A DNA stretch of 64,000 nt from Pseudoscleropodium purum (lineage: Eukaryota > Streptophyta > Bryopsida > Hypnales > Brachytheciaceae): positions 4,838,501-4,902,500 of the forward strand of contig OZ017801.1 of NCBI GenBank assembly GCA_963969395.1, given 5' to 3'. Each line of letters opens with the position of its first letter. The stretch's first letter is position 1. A program made the position numbers and the translations under genes. Positions 24,223-37,208 of the stretch are shown piece after piece. The notes under the pieces were generated by a model. It was not told where the DNA came from. It saw only the letters and a list, made by a program, of their open reading frames with translations, and did no database searches.

Positions 24223-27200
24223 GTATCAGATTCTTAGTGGCTACTTTCTTGCAACTTAAAATTTGCAAAGGCTACAATCCTCCTCATTTACAGACATGTT
24301 CATCTTGAAACTAAACTCCAAATTTCATTACATTGAGTAGACATGAACGATGGAGCAAGGATTGAACATCACAACCAACCCTAAAGCAATACATGTCCCT
24401 ACCTTGTCTAAGCACTTGAAGCTCATCGACGGCCAATCGTAAAGCAAACAATATCCACCTTGTCCAAGAACATACCCCAATAGCCAGGTAGAGCTAATGG
24501 TTTTCCTAATGCTGAAGTCCATGGGAGTTGTGCTTCCTATTGCATCTCCCAAACCAAATATGCCAAATCAGGAACAATCTCATTAAATCCCAGGGTTGAT
24601 GAGTGTAAATATATTTCTAAATTAGTTTAGGGGTGAACAAGTTATTGACTCCCAGAACTGCTTGCTGAAAGCTATTAATCGTAGGAGCTTTGAAAGTGGC
24701 AGTAAAAATTGTTGTAGCAAGACCACGACTCCGAGTGCAAGTGCACTCCCAAAAGAGGTGGGAACATTCCCACCTCTAGCAACCCCAGGTATTAGCCTTG
24801 GATTTGAAATGGCAAGCAACTCAAATTTGAAAATTTTATGAAAGCAACAACTACATATCCACTTTCTATTTTCTCAAACCCTTAAGTTGTTGATCCTATC
24901 AAATTTTGTCTCGTTTTGGATCCCCCGTTTTCACACTCCATCCAATTATTTTTCCAAAGGCACCAATTAATAATGAACTAACTATGGTAGTTGTTCACCC
25001 CAAACATTGAACCAACCTATTATTGCCACCTTTCTTAATTCCACCTTCATGTACATGTAATGTACATTTTTGCTTTGAAATGTACCTTGTGGATATATGA
25101 GGGAAAAATTAAGAAGGGTGGAAGTAATGGGGTGGTTCACCTTGTTGGAACAAACAATATTGGTAGGATGTTGTATATAATGGGGTTGAATAAATCTGTG
25201 TGATTTTCACATCTCCACTACTACCACCACCGTGACTTCCTACAACAAAACTTATTGCAAAACCTTTTGAAGTCACCCTACCTTTTTGAGACTTAACAAA
25301 TATATATATCAAATTTCAATTTCAAAAAAATAAAAATCTATTTTTTTTACTAATCATTTCATTAAATATTAATGATTTTATATGACAATTGATTGAAAAA
25401 CATCATTCATGAATTTTTTAACTCAATTGCATAAACATGTAGAAAACATCCATGCACACATCTTTCCTTCGATAAGCATCTCCAAAAATATTTAGAATAC
25501 CTTCGGTATTTGACAATGCCCAAATTTTGTTAAACAATACATATCTCTTTGTTGAAATTTGAATTTGCTATTGACCCTCACATTGCAGCTTATTTTGTAA
25601 ATTTGAGCATGATGATACAATTTACTTTACAAGGGTACATTGAGGGTATTAAATCTTGCAAAGATAGTCACATTTTTTTATTCCTTGAAGTTTTATGAAG
25701 TTTGTATTTCCCTTTTAGGGGTACATTTGCATCAATGGATGATATCTCAATCTTATAAGGGATTAAACAACCTCAACCACAATAAAAGATTGAAATTGGA
25801 TGGAAATATAAAGAAGTTATCATGCCCCTTTGATCTCATTAGGGTTCCTTTAAAGGAAAAGATGTTCCCACTAATGCAAATTTAGCCTTTGTATGAACAA
25901 ATTGGGAATTAAAAGGGAATTTATCCTTACATAAATTATATTTGAAACTCTTCTTAATTGTAGAAGGGTAGACTCATGACTACTTAATTCAAGCCTCCTT
26001 GTCCATAACTTTGTTTGCTACCATTTTACAATTAGATATGAATGAAACTTTTTTTTCATGGAAATGAAATCATGTTTCTACTACAATTAAGAAAAATTTT
26101 AATTTTCAATGAGATTTGAAATTATTGTGAACTTTTTAAGAAAAAAGTGAAGAAAAATCATATCAAATATATGTTGTACTAAAAATATCTGCAATTTTCA
26201 CCAAAGATGTATATTACAATGTGTATCATTATGGTATAAACCAAAGATACTTTGTCATTCTAAAATTAAAAAATCAACAGACCATGGTTATATGCTTGAA
26301 GTTCATATTGCTAAAAAATATTGAAGTTCATGAATTTTTCAAAATTTTCAATTGTAGTATAAACTGTATTTGAAAAGATTCAATTCATAAGTTGTACTCA
26401 AATTTTTTAAATATCATATTAATGGTTAAATTTCACATAAAGAGTAAATAGCAAGAAGTGGCTAAAATATTGACACTATAGCAAAGATTTATAGATTAAG
26501 CAACTTCTTCTTTAGAAAAATCAAATATTCAATAGTGAAGGAGTTTGCAATACTATTCTTTAAAAATGTACTCAAGCAACTTTTTAAAAAAATTGGATGA
26601 AGAAACATTTTTTTCCATCTTATAGTCTGAGGAGAAGTCAACTGCATGTCATTTTGTGGTTAAGTCTACAAGGATGAGACTTACAACCATGGTACTTTGC
26701 CAAAAAGGATTTATGGTAAAAGAACCTATTTTGGATAGCACCTCTATGATGGTTGCATAGGTTGACCTATTGTGGACAACAATCAGATGCATTGTTCATT
26801 GAAAATGTTTTTTGTTTGTACCTTCTTGTCCATTCATCTTTCTTCCTTCTTGGCTCGAGGAAAAGTGCTAAAGCTAACCAAAATAGGTGAGTCTATTAAA
26901 CTAGATTGGATCCAAGTTAAAAATTTCTCAATTAAATTCAATAAAATATTCATTCTTAGAGAAAAAATTTAATTTTTTTTCTCATTCTTCTTCATCTTTA
27001 TTTTGGCACACATTGAGCTCACTCTCTCCACAACTTTCCTACATCATAAAGGATGAAATAGTTAAGTTAACTGAAATAGGCACTTCTACCTTAATATATA
27101 AACATTCTTCATTTCCACAGTAACCTTGAAAGTCACATGTGAAACACTTTTTGGCCTCAATGTCATTCCAGAGTTAATTTATACCCTACCTTTTCATCAC

Positions 27201-27686
27201 CCTAGTAGCATATCTTGGAGATGCATACCCACATAACATTGTGTATAACCAAGCAACAATCCTCACAATACTGGGAAGATATTAATATGCTTTGCTAGAT
27301 ACCTCAGAGGGACTTATTATGAGTTAATTCAAAGATTGGGGTTGGTGGCTGAGGAGCCATTCAATTAGACAATTTTCTTCGCAGTTAGTAGGTAGGGGGT
27401 CCCTTTTCAAGGATGCAAAAGGGACCCCTGCCTCATTGGAAACATTGGAAACAGAACCATATGTTATGTTATGACACAAAAACCAATACACGAGAATAAT
27501 ATCAAGGTAGAATGACACCTAAGCATTGCAATGTCTTTGACAAAAATTGGGTCAGTATCATAATAAGTTAACTTACCAATAAATTAGTCAGCAATGACTG
27601 TCCAAAGTGTGTGCAACTTTGTCAATTAAGTTGTGCAGACTATCTGCAAGGACTGCTCTACGTTGCTGAGCTGCACATAATTTTGG
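24223..27686. other. AT-rich intergenic DNA
   Basis: Minus-strand frames 24328-24552 and 24622-24819 look somewhat protein-like, but I could not tie them to a family. Besides the hairpin at 25007-25141 nothing else is supported. The part from 25.3 to 27.3 kb is very AT-rich. Confidence 0.45.
25007..25141. repeat. long imperfect hairpin / miniature inverted-repeat element
   Basis: The left arm (about 25007-25053, TTGAACCAACC through CACCTTTCTTAATTCC) pairs with the right arm (about 25097-25141, ATTAAGAAGGGTGG through GGGGTGGTTCAC) over roughly 45 bp with scattered mismatches. The middle holds several ATGTAC words, like the centre of the 48218 element. It may be a small relative of that family, or a foldback RNA source. 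Confidence 0.6.
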
Positions 27687-27989
27687 TAAGGTAGTGTGCT
27701 GTTAAAGTGACCTTTTAAGAGCTGATTGCATTTGGGGGAAGCTAAACTCCTTGAAACAATTTTCAGTAAATTTTCATGGGAAGAAAAAGAAAAAGGGGAT
27801 TGGCATCTAACATGAGTTATTTCATATTTTTTGGACCTCCTTGGAATTGGTTACAAAATTTTGAAGTTGAAAACCAGTGGTCACTAAAAGCAACTCCCTC
27901 CTAAAATGTACACTTTGAAGAAAGCAAAATGTATCTTTGTGTTAGAAGTTGCTTTTAGAGCCAGGTTGCATTTAGAGCACCCTACCTTA
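27687..27989. mobile_element. MITE-like element, TAAGGTAGG superfamily
   Basis: The ends TAAGGTAGTGTGC and GCACCCTACCTTA are a near-complementary pair. The interior matches the copy at 48218 in order: GGGGGAAGCTAAACTCC, TTGGCATCTAA, CTCCTAAAATGTACA, GCTTTTAGAGCC. About 303 bp, no open frame. Confidence 0.7.
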
Positions 27990-30008
27990 TAGCTTGATTT
28001 GGTATTGAGGTTGTCAGTTCTCTAGTTGTAAGTACTAGTATGCTCGGTGTCGTTGCTACAATAAAAATAAAAATAATTTTTAAACATTTTGAAATTCAAT
28101 ATCATTTTTACTATGAGTTAGAATGCCACAAAACAAAATTTGTGCACCCCTTTTCACGAAAGGCTTTTCAATGATACCAAGATGACACAATTAGAGGATG
28201 CACAATTTTGAAAATCTTATTATAACAAACAAAACAAACAAACAACCTAATTTAATGTATGGACAATGTACATATGATAGAGGTATTTGAAAAGTCATGG
28301 TGTATTTTAGGTTGGTAACCTTTTCTTCAAATATTCAATGTCTATAGAAAAATAATTCTAGATTATATTTGAAGTTTTGTTCAACTTTGTATTTTATTCT
28401 TTTTAATGACAAGAACTAGTAATGGTAGGAAGATTTGAAACTATTCACTTAGATAACTCCTAAAGGATCAAGGAACCTACTTTGGAGTTTTTTGAAAACT
28501 CAAGCAAGCTTTGTTGACTTCATAATTTGAAACTTTTACATGAATTTTGTAAGATGGATGCTAATTGTTATAATCTACATATAAACCTTTGTTTCATGTC
28601 ATTCCCAATGGATATTGTAAAAGTTTTGTTTATTCCAAAATTTCAATGGCAAACTGGGCATCTAAATTTTTTTTAAATAAGGATAAGTTATTTTATTCAA
28701 TTATTTAAATTAATACCTACTCAAAAAATTTTGAATCATTCAATTACAAATAATTAAATGACAAATTAGGAGTTGTTTTATTTTGCAAGCAATAAAAGTA
28801 GAAAAAATATATAGTTGTCTTTTGTACTCAATTTTCAAATAAAAAAATAAAGAACCCCAATTATTTAGGAGAACATTCTCACCATTGGGATGAATAATTT
28901 TCAATTTTTTGTAAAAGTTATTAGTGGTTTAGTTTTTCTTTATAAAATATATAACCTAGTTTTAGACAATATTTGTAAGTGATGGAATACTTTTGGAAGG
29001 GAATTTGAACTTTTAGTTGTCTGAGCTTCCAAATAGACAGATAATTTTACTCTAATATATGCAAAAATTTAATTTTGAAAAAAATATTAGTTTTAGAACT
29101 AAAACACTCTCCAAAATTGGGGTACCAATTATAAAATGATCTTCTGATTATTTATCCTCTACATGAAAAGTAATACAATGATCTTAGGAGTATTTTATTT
29201 TATTTTTTGGTCAAGTAATATATTTACAAAAGCAATTAATTTCATCAAATGATTGGTATTGACTTGAAGTTTGAGTATAGAAAGAAAGAATTAAAGAATC
29301 AAGTAGATAGCTCAAACTTTACCAACAAGTTTTAAAATGAATTTGCCTATACCATCATCTTATGGACTTTGGAGTGGGGCCTTGAACAAACTCATTACAA
29401 TGTACTAAAAAGATGAACAAGTTGTTTTTGTGCCCCCCCCCCTACTCAAAAAATGTCAGCCATAGATCTTAACAAAAAAATAAAGGACCCCTTCTCACAA
29501 CCATGGATGCAGGAAAAATACATAGGCCATTTGATCTACAGGGATGGATGATCTGGGGATATTAGGGCTAGATAATCAGACAAGGATACAATATCGCATA
29601 CAAATACATATACAAATATTGGATACAAATACAGATATGGGATTCCATATACGGGATGTCCTATATTGATTGTCAAACAAACTGTTTTTTGAAAATTACA
29701 AAAGGGGGATGAGGGGGAGGGAGGGCTGAAAAATATTAAATTTATAAATTATAAATTATAATTTTAACCATTTCAATTTAATTTTTTTGTTTGAGCTCAT
29801 TGTGATAGTCACAATGAACTCAAAAGATGTAGTTACCGTATTGACCATAATTAACCACAATAGTCCCTACCCACTAGGGATATCTTTTAATCCTTTTGAG
29901 CCCAAGGGTGAATACTCTTTAATTTATGGTTGGTTGGAAATCAAGTTAGCAATAATAAATAGCTTGTAGAAGAAGTAATTCATATCACGGAAATGCACAC
30001 ACACACAC

Positions 30009-30050
<42 letters not shown>

Positions 30051-33000
30051 TGGCAATGTTGGAATTTTGTTCACTTACTTTGAATTGTAGTGGTTTCACA
30101 CTTTAAAAAAAATAAATTATAATAATGTTATGGTTGAAAAAAAAATTGAAATACAAAGCAAGTGAATAAATGAGTGAGTTAGAGAAAAAAAATAATGATT
30201 TTACATACATGACCCACATTTTGAACTCATGAATGAATTATCTTTACGCTACAATGAATTGTCAAAATATCCCACATTACGTTGATCCATAGGTTCAATA
30301 CAATACAACATCACCTAAATTACAATTAAATGTGAAAGGGAATGGAAAAAAATTATGTATGCATCTCATCCTACTAATGTGTTTTGAAAAAACATATTAG
30401 AATGACAGTGGAGCATTGCCGTGAATGTACTCTCTTATATGCCATAAAGACTATAGAATATGGAACAACATTGTTCAATAAAAGCCTTTGATTGTTTGGT
30501 GTAGGATAAACAAAATGATGCAAGTGTTGGCCCATGCCTTTTTGAAAAACAACAATGATCTATTGCAACATTTCTATTATTGGTTGTACATTTATGTTTT
30601 TGATTTGGTCTTAAATAGGTTGATGTTAATAGGAAAGATTGCATGCAAGTAGGCAATGTTGTATTTAGTTAGGAATTCAAGTAGGACAATGGAAAATAGA
30701 GGTATAGAGTAAGACAATGTATTTTTTTTTTAAAAACTTGAATACAATTCTTAAAGAACTTACAAAAGTTACACATCAATCCACAAACGAAGTTCAAAAA
30801 TTTCCTAAATTATAATACTTCCAATGCCTATACTATTTTGTATCTAACACAAAAGCCTAGTATAATGCACAAGCATGCCCAAATTACTACTTACTAAGGC
30901 CAAATTTTAGCTTTAGGGCCATTAAGAGATTTAATCCATCTCTAGCTAATTTTGTTGTTGTATTTTTTCTTAGACCTTCTATGAGTAAGTGCATGTAATA
31001 ATCATTAAAATATATGCATGCTTTGGATTAATTGAACCAAAACGATACCAATTTTTTAATAATTTCAAGAATTTGAAGTATAGGATATTAAAAGATATGG
31101 TATGTAGTTGTGTACTATTTTCCATTATAAGATTCCACTAATTGCAATTTTTTGCTACAACATTTGTACTAATATGCTTCCAAAAGATCATAAATTCAAA
31201 ATCTATGTACACACATTATTGTTCATACCTTCAATGATCTTTTCATATTATTTAAAGTAAAATATTAATATTAAACATCCCTAGTTATATTTCAAATTGA
31301 ACATTTTTGAAAACTTAGCACAATTTTTTCCCAACTAAATAAATTGGGATATGTAAAATTGGGATTTGAATTCAACTTCTAAGACTGCACATCCATATAA
31401 AGAGGTTTCTAAAATATTCTAATTTTTTTTATACATGTGCTCAAAGTTTACATCCTTTGTGTTAGAATTACACTAGAAGAGAAAAGGATGTTTTAAGTGA
31501 GTTTTTAAGTATAGTCCTAGCATAAGATTATAAGTAATGACCTTTAAGGAGATTTTTAGCAAAAATTTATTAGAAATACATGTAGTGTATTTCGCTTGTA
31601 GTGTTATAATAAACAAAATCTTGAGATTTAGTTGGTTCACCAAAAGCCTCTTCATAATTTGCCACTCAAAATAAAATAGAACTATAGTTCTTCGCTTTGA
31701 GTTTTTATGAAAAATATATCGAGGATGCATGATATTGTTTACTATATAGCATTGGTCTAAAATATATTATTGAAGATTCAATAATGGAGGAAGTTATCCC
31801 TATGTGCAACCTAAAAAGTTTGCTACTTCATCTTTTAAAAGGACTTCATTTTATAAATACTTGAATTTTCTTCAATTTATAGTAGAGCCTTGATCTAACT
31901 TGTAGTGACAAATTTTACATGTGAAAAATGATAAAGCTATATGCATGTTGAATGGTTCATCACACTCACACAACAAAATTTATAGTATGTCAAAAAATTA
32001 AACCACCAATTGTAATGTATATAAATAACCTTTTCAAGTATCAACAAAATTTCAACAAAATTGTTGCAAGTACTACTGGTTTTAGAAGCCTTTAGAAATA
32101 ATGAAAAAGATGAAAAAAGGAATTTGATTCTTTTCTTCTATATGTATTGATCAATGCTTTCAAAGATGACCTTGAATTTTTCCTATAGCAACCTTTTGAC
32201 TAAAATTGTTTTCATATATTCATTTTTGAATCTATTACATCTTCTCGAATGAGTATGAATACCATTGGGATACTTAACAAAATTCATGCTAAATTCATTT
32301 ATCATCTAAGAATTAATGTTAGAAAAAAATTGTAGAAACTTTTAGATTTCTTACGTGTTCATTGAAAAACTACTACAACATCCAAAAAATTCTAAAAATC
32401 CCATATTATAATGAAGTCCTTTCCAAATTTTATTCGATTCAAAGACACTCATTATATTATACTTTTATTTCAGGACATTTTATGGATTATGAAGCTATCA
32501 AATTCACCACATATATTCCAATTCAAGACTTGACTATAATTGCAAAAAAAGTTATATTGTTCAAAAATTGTCAACGACCAACTATTTGATATAGGTCTAT
32601 ATATATGAAAGCTTGTCTCAAAATACAAATAGAATTTTTTTTTGATACCGTGTTAATAGGAGACACACCTAAGATGCCATGAAATATAAAAAGAAATCTA
32701 CCTTAGGACATTTATCTCATTCTCAGTTCAACCATCAGACATTTGACTAATTTAAGTTAAGCCATTTAGATTTTTCATATAAGTCCAACCGACAAGTAGC
32801 CGACCAACATACAAAAAGAAACAAGGTAGTCCTTCCATTGACTCTAAAAACTCAATATATCAATTGTACCATCACTCTATCAACTACAATCTTTGTGAAA
32901 TCATGGAGTTGTCTTATTCTCCATAGATGATTTGTGGGGCTCCCTCCACCTTTTTCACCATTCATGAAGCTCAAACCTTCAATATTCAAAACATGCATGA

Positions 33001-33413
33001 CTCATATACTATTGTGTAGTGTATGCATATTCCTTCTTATGTCCAAATTCAAATGTGTCTGAATTCAAATGGCCATACCCGAAACCACCCAACACCCATC
33101 ACAAAAAAAAAGTCACTGGATTTGTTGGATTCGTCGGCTACAATGGTACTTGCCACTCGTACATAAACCCCGCATCTCAGGGTTAAAAAAAAATTTGATA
33201 TTTCTACACTTTCCCAAAGGCGTGTTGGGGACCAGAGAATGCACCCTCCATGCCCAAGTGCATGTGTAAGGTAAGCTTTGCCCCAAATGCCAAAACCATA
33301 ACCACTAAAATCCATGGTAAGGGCAAACCAACATCGTGGTCCCCTCCCCCAAATAAAATAAAATAAAATACTCCATTGGTCCAGTAAAATACTCACACGG
33401 GGTCTTATAATTC
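27990..33413. other. AT-rich intergenic DNA
   Basis: No gene is supported. It contains an 11-C run near 29432-29442, short CATACAAATACA-type repeats at 29580-29640, and the microsatellite at 29996-30048. Frames at 30435-30656, 31473-31730 and 32362-32589 are AT-driven and without domains. GC rises only after about 33.05 kb, towards gene 2. Confidence 0.5.
29996..30048. repeat. (AC)n-(AT)19 compound microsatellite
   Basis: An AC run at 29996-30009 is followed after one G by 19 uninterrupted AT units (30011-30048). Such tracts are highly mutable and would be polymorphic between individuals. Confidence 0.95.
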
Positions 33414-34234
33414 CAATATAAAATACTGATTATCGCTTATAATATCTCCCCGCAGGGGCGCCAGTCACGCGCAATTACTGGGAACGCTCTGCGATCGCCA
33501 CGTACCCCCCGGTCTTATTCCAACACTGCCACGCCGATACGGGAAATAGTGTAGCTCCAATAAGTAACTTTTAGCGTTCCTTCCCTTGAGCTTCCCTTGC
33601 TGGAGACTGTACTTACTCTCTCCTCGCCGCTCATAATTCTCTTGTGCCTCTGGTTCCTCGCCCCCCCACCCCCAATCCAGTAGTTCCTCTTTGCAATTGT
33701 TTCCCTATGTTTGTGTGATCCCACTTGCTTGGCTGTTGTCGCGGCTTGTGTCGGCTGCTCAATCAACAAGCTTTCCCTTGTCAAGTTCTGAAGTTTCGAA
33801 GCTTATATTTCGGTATGCAATCCGTGGTCTTTTTTGGTCGTAGTTTCGTTGTGTGTGTGTGTCTGTATCTGGGTTTTTGTGTGCATCTCTGGTTGTTTGC
33901 TGGCTGTGTAGTAGTAATTAGCGAGTAGTTTTCGGTGATAGTTCGTGATTGGCATCAAGTCGGTGGAATGCTTAGAATTTCTTCACTTCTTGGGCGTTTT
34001 GGTTGACGGAATTTGGAAGATGTGAGTAGTTTTTGGAAGTTATGGGGTGGGTTAGAGAGTTTGGAGGTTATTGAGAGTTCTTTGTGAAGAACTGGTTGTG
34101 GGAGTGGTTGACCGGATGTGACTTTTGGTTTAGGAAGAGGTTATGCTTACTGAGTCTCTTGTTTTGTGGTTGTGACTTGTAGGTGCTTGTGCTCACGGTG
34201 CTGAGGCGGTAGCTCTTCGAGCCATTTTGCAGAG
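33414..34234 (+). promoter_or_regulatory. promoter and spliced 5' leader of HMA-like gene 2
   Basis: A TATA-like AATATAAAATAC at 33414-33425 precedes pyrimidine-rich sequence typical of a leader (33540-33800). A donor-like TTTCG|GTATGC occurs at about 33812, and acceptors occur at TTGTAG (about 34180) and TTTTGCAG (34225-34232). The second acceptor lies just 2 nt before the proposed ATG at 34235. A leader intron is therefore likely but its ends are inferred. Confidence 0.4.
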
Positions 34235-35714
34235 ATGACGAGCGAAGTATGTGCAATACTGAACTCTTTAAGTAGTAGGAGTTCTTTTGTTTAACTTCTG
34301 TTAGTAATTAGCCGAATTATCGTTAGAAAGTCTAGAAATTATTCGGATTTGGAATTGTTAGGCGTTTTAAGTCCAGGGTTATGTGGTCGGTGTCTGTGGT
34401 GACAATCTTTTGGAGGACGTTGGACACTTTGGTGCTTATGGACTTCTTCACCGATTTTAGCAGATAACGTGGCAATTTTGATATCCCGTCCAGAATTGTT
34501 AATTAACTAGATACCGAATATGCAGTTGTAAGAGAAATTTGATCTTGATCTACATGTCTATGTTGAATTACTCTTGTGGGTGGTGACTAATCGACATTTT
34601 CTTTTTTTCTTTTTCTTTTCCAGATGTATTATGGGGCACAGATTGATCCCCTGTACCGGCGCCAGCAGTTTTACGACTCTTCCATCGGTCGACCTTTACT
34701 GCCAGTATGTCTTTCCTCCCTGCATTGCCACTCCTTCGAACGGATGTGTTTACGTCGATTTGAAAACCCCTTATATGTTGAATTTCCTCAGGAAAATATA
34801 GTACAGTTTTTGTAGTGGAATCTGACTTTTGCTACTACAAAGTGTATGTCTCCTGCTTACACATCTTGGAGTTTTTTGTTTTCCTCTTGTGTTAGTACTT
34901 ACAGCGTTATGAAATCGTGCAGGATGTGCAATTCAGAGTTCCGATGGAGAGTAGAAGAGATGTTGACAAAGTGAAAGACGCTCTGGACATTGATGGTACG
35001 TTACCTGCTCTTACTGTGGTTTTCTCTTACCCCGCTCGTTTTGATTGTCACTGCATTTGTCCAGAATTGAAGTTTTTAATGTTTCAAGTGAACTTACCTT
35101 CACCCGACAGCCAATTGGTTCATAAATTGCTCCTCTTAAAAAAGAAATTGGTTCCATCTACAAGTGTATCTTCAAGTTCCTATATGCAGGATTAACATTG
35201 TTTCATCATTTGTAACACTTGTGGGTAGGGATAGTGTTTGGAGAAAGCGGTTGGTATATGAACCTTATAGTAGATACGAGGAGATGTGTTTTCGGACTGA
35301 TAAACAACCGTTGTGTGCAAATTTGAGTTTTTTCTACGGAACTTGAATACTCAGAAAGCGGTTTGAATCGTGACAGGTGTGCGTGGAGTGAACTGTGACA
35401 TGATAACCCAGACTGTAACAGTTACAGGTAATGTGCCGTATCACCGACTTTTGAAGAAGCTCAAACACGTGAAGAGGAAATCAAGGCTCATCAGCTTCTT
35501 ACCAGATCATCAAGCCTACAACCCCTCATACGGTTCATATCAGGGGAACCCCTACCACTCATATGGCTCTAGCTCCGTAGGCCGTATACCCGTTCGCCGG
35601 CCTCTCAGTCCCCCAAATTACCGCTCCACTTCATATGTTTCTCATCCTTTGGCTGAGCGAGCGTACTATGAAGATTACGAAGATTACCGACCCAGCCGGT
35701 ACCTTGATTTTTAA
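34235..35714 (+). CDS. HMA-like domain protein with Tyr-rich tail, gene 2 (no CxxC)
   Basis: The exons are 34235-34246, 34624-34704, 34923-34995 and 35377-35714, with GT-AG introns and matching phases, giving 167 residues. I chose the start at 34235 because it gives a 4-codon first exon (MTSE), parallel to the 7 and 8 codons in genes 1 and 3. The ATG at 34624, right after an acceptor, is the alternative start. Exon 2 is Tyr- and Arg-rich and ends GRPLLP. Residues 32-95 form the HMA-like domain; the metal-loop position reads MESRRD, so both Cys are lost. Cys62 sits in the shared C-D motif. A basic stretch KHVKRKSR (85-92) closes the domain. The tail is rich in Tyr, Ser, Pro and Gly and ends YRPSRYLDF without a CaaX box. 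Exon 3 is identical to that of gene 3 at 16 of 24 codons by my count. The gene is convergent with gene 3, about 1.5 kb away. The function is unknown. Confidence 0.83.
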
Positions 35715-35996
35715 CAAGTCAGTCGAGGTTCACGGAGGTATACCTGTACTCCCTGCTGCGGATCAAAGTCGGGGGTTTGAGGGAGTGATGAGTAAAATTC
35801 ATCGTTGTAAATATGGATTAGTAGTACCGGAAATGGATTAGATTGACTATTTGAATTTGTTAATTGTAGAACTCTTACCTGTTCTATCATAGCATTTTTG
35901 TGGGTAAGATGAGATGAGAGCATTGGCTTCTAATGAGCCGAGGGAAATGCTGAATCATCACTGATCAGTAGCGATTGTTTTCTTTTTGTTTCTAGA

Positions 35997-36002
35997 AATA
36001 AA
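35997..36002 (+). terminator. candidate polyadenylation signal of gene 2
   Basis: AATAAA lies 283 nt after the stop codon, in AT-rich sequence. Confidence 0.4.
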
Positions 36003-36384
36003 TATTTACAACACTGCCTTGTACAGATTTGCATTGCTCTTAAGGTTGGATTGCCTTGTTTCGTTTTCTGCTACTAATCCAAATTTATAATTTATGTTCT
36101 GGTATTTTCTGTGGGATCTGTTCTCAAAATAAAATTTTGCACATTCGTGATGTGTGCTGACGGGTGGAGTGTGAATGATGGTGATCAGTGTGTCTGCTTT
36201 GCAATCCTGGGGTTAACCATACAGGATCTTGAAAACCCCTTCAAAGTAGAGAATGGTTTTGCGCAAAACCTTTGTTTTGTAATCGCGAGGAAGTAGACAA
36301 GTAAGACCTAAGATGACATCTATCAATCAATTTGATCTACGGTGTAGGTTGGCTCGAAAGTCATTGCAAGTGCATGCTGATTTT

Positions 36385-36802
36385 AGGGTAGACTTCCATG
36401 TGGAATTGGAATTGAAAAACAAATTTCAAGTTTTTAGGGATTGGAATTTCTTGGCCAACTTCCATGATGTTTACATTTCCATGTGAGGAGGGTGAAACTG
36501 CATCTTAGGAGTAGCTTTGCCTTGAGTAGAGAGAGATTACATTTCACATGTTGCTTTGTCTTATTTTGCTTTGTACTGAAAACAATCCAAAATTTCAAGT
36601 GTTCTGTACAAATTAGTGTTTTGGAAGTTGGGAATTTTCTCCCCTCATTTTTCAAGTACTCCCTACAATCATGCCTGCAAATTATTTAGATTTCCCTTGC
36701 ATATATTGCTCACTTTCATACATAGGAAATGGATCATACATAGGATTTGTACATGGTTTATTTGAAAAGTTTTTGAATTCTACCCACATGGAAGTCTATC
36801 CT
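36385..36802. mobile_element. 418-bp terminal-inverted-repeat element between genes 2 and 3
   Basis: The left end AGGGTAGACTTCCATGTGG and the right end CCCACATGGAAGTCTATCCT are inverted complements with one or two mismatches. The body has no credible open frame. Part of it is related to 17600-17800 in gene 1 intron 2. It occupies about a quarter of the spacer between the convergent genes. Confidence 0.72.
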
Positions 36803-37208
36803 TAGGATTGAGAATGAACTCATATTTGCCTCCCTCAAATCATAAAAACTTCATAGAAAGAATAAGAAGGTTTTGCTGTGAGGAAAGTCTTGATTTTGAT
36901 TATCTTGGTACTTCACCACTTTCTAAATTTTCTTCAATTTACTTAGAGAGGAAATAAAGATATGAAAGTTCTTAATTCGGCTAAGGGTGGCATTGTTTCG
37001 CAGACTCTTGGCATTTTTTCAGTACAAAATCCCAGTAAGCTTCAATCCATTCTCCTCTTATTTACATCTAAACTAGGCATGACAATCACTCTTGGCTCCG
37101 TAGCTCGATTACTTGTTAATAAAGGAAAGGAATAAAAAAAAATCCTCTTTGCCAAAACTTCGACTCTACCTCTAAACTCTGCATACTTGACAGCCCTTTG
37201 GAGGATCA

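Noticed and set aside
24328..24819. Two minus-strand frames that hint at a worn copia-type RNase H segment (GYVLGQGG...WPSMS).
   Set aside because: The likeness rests on a few residues, no catalytic acidic residues can be placed, and no other retroelement domain or long terminal repeat is nearby.
34624..34815. A 63-codon frame starting MYYGAQ as a separate small gene.
   Set aside because: It is exon 2 of HMA-like gene 2 read through into the intron; the donor at 34705 and the parallel with genes 1 and 3 explain it.
35635..35841. Plus-strand frame overlapping the end of gene 2.
   Set aside because: It is an out-of-frame shadow of the Tyr-rich tail of gene 2.
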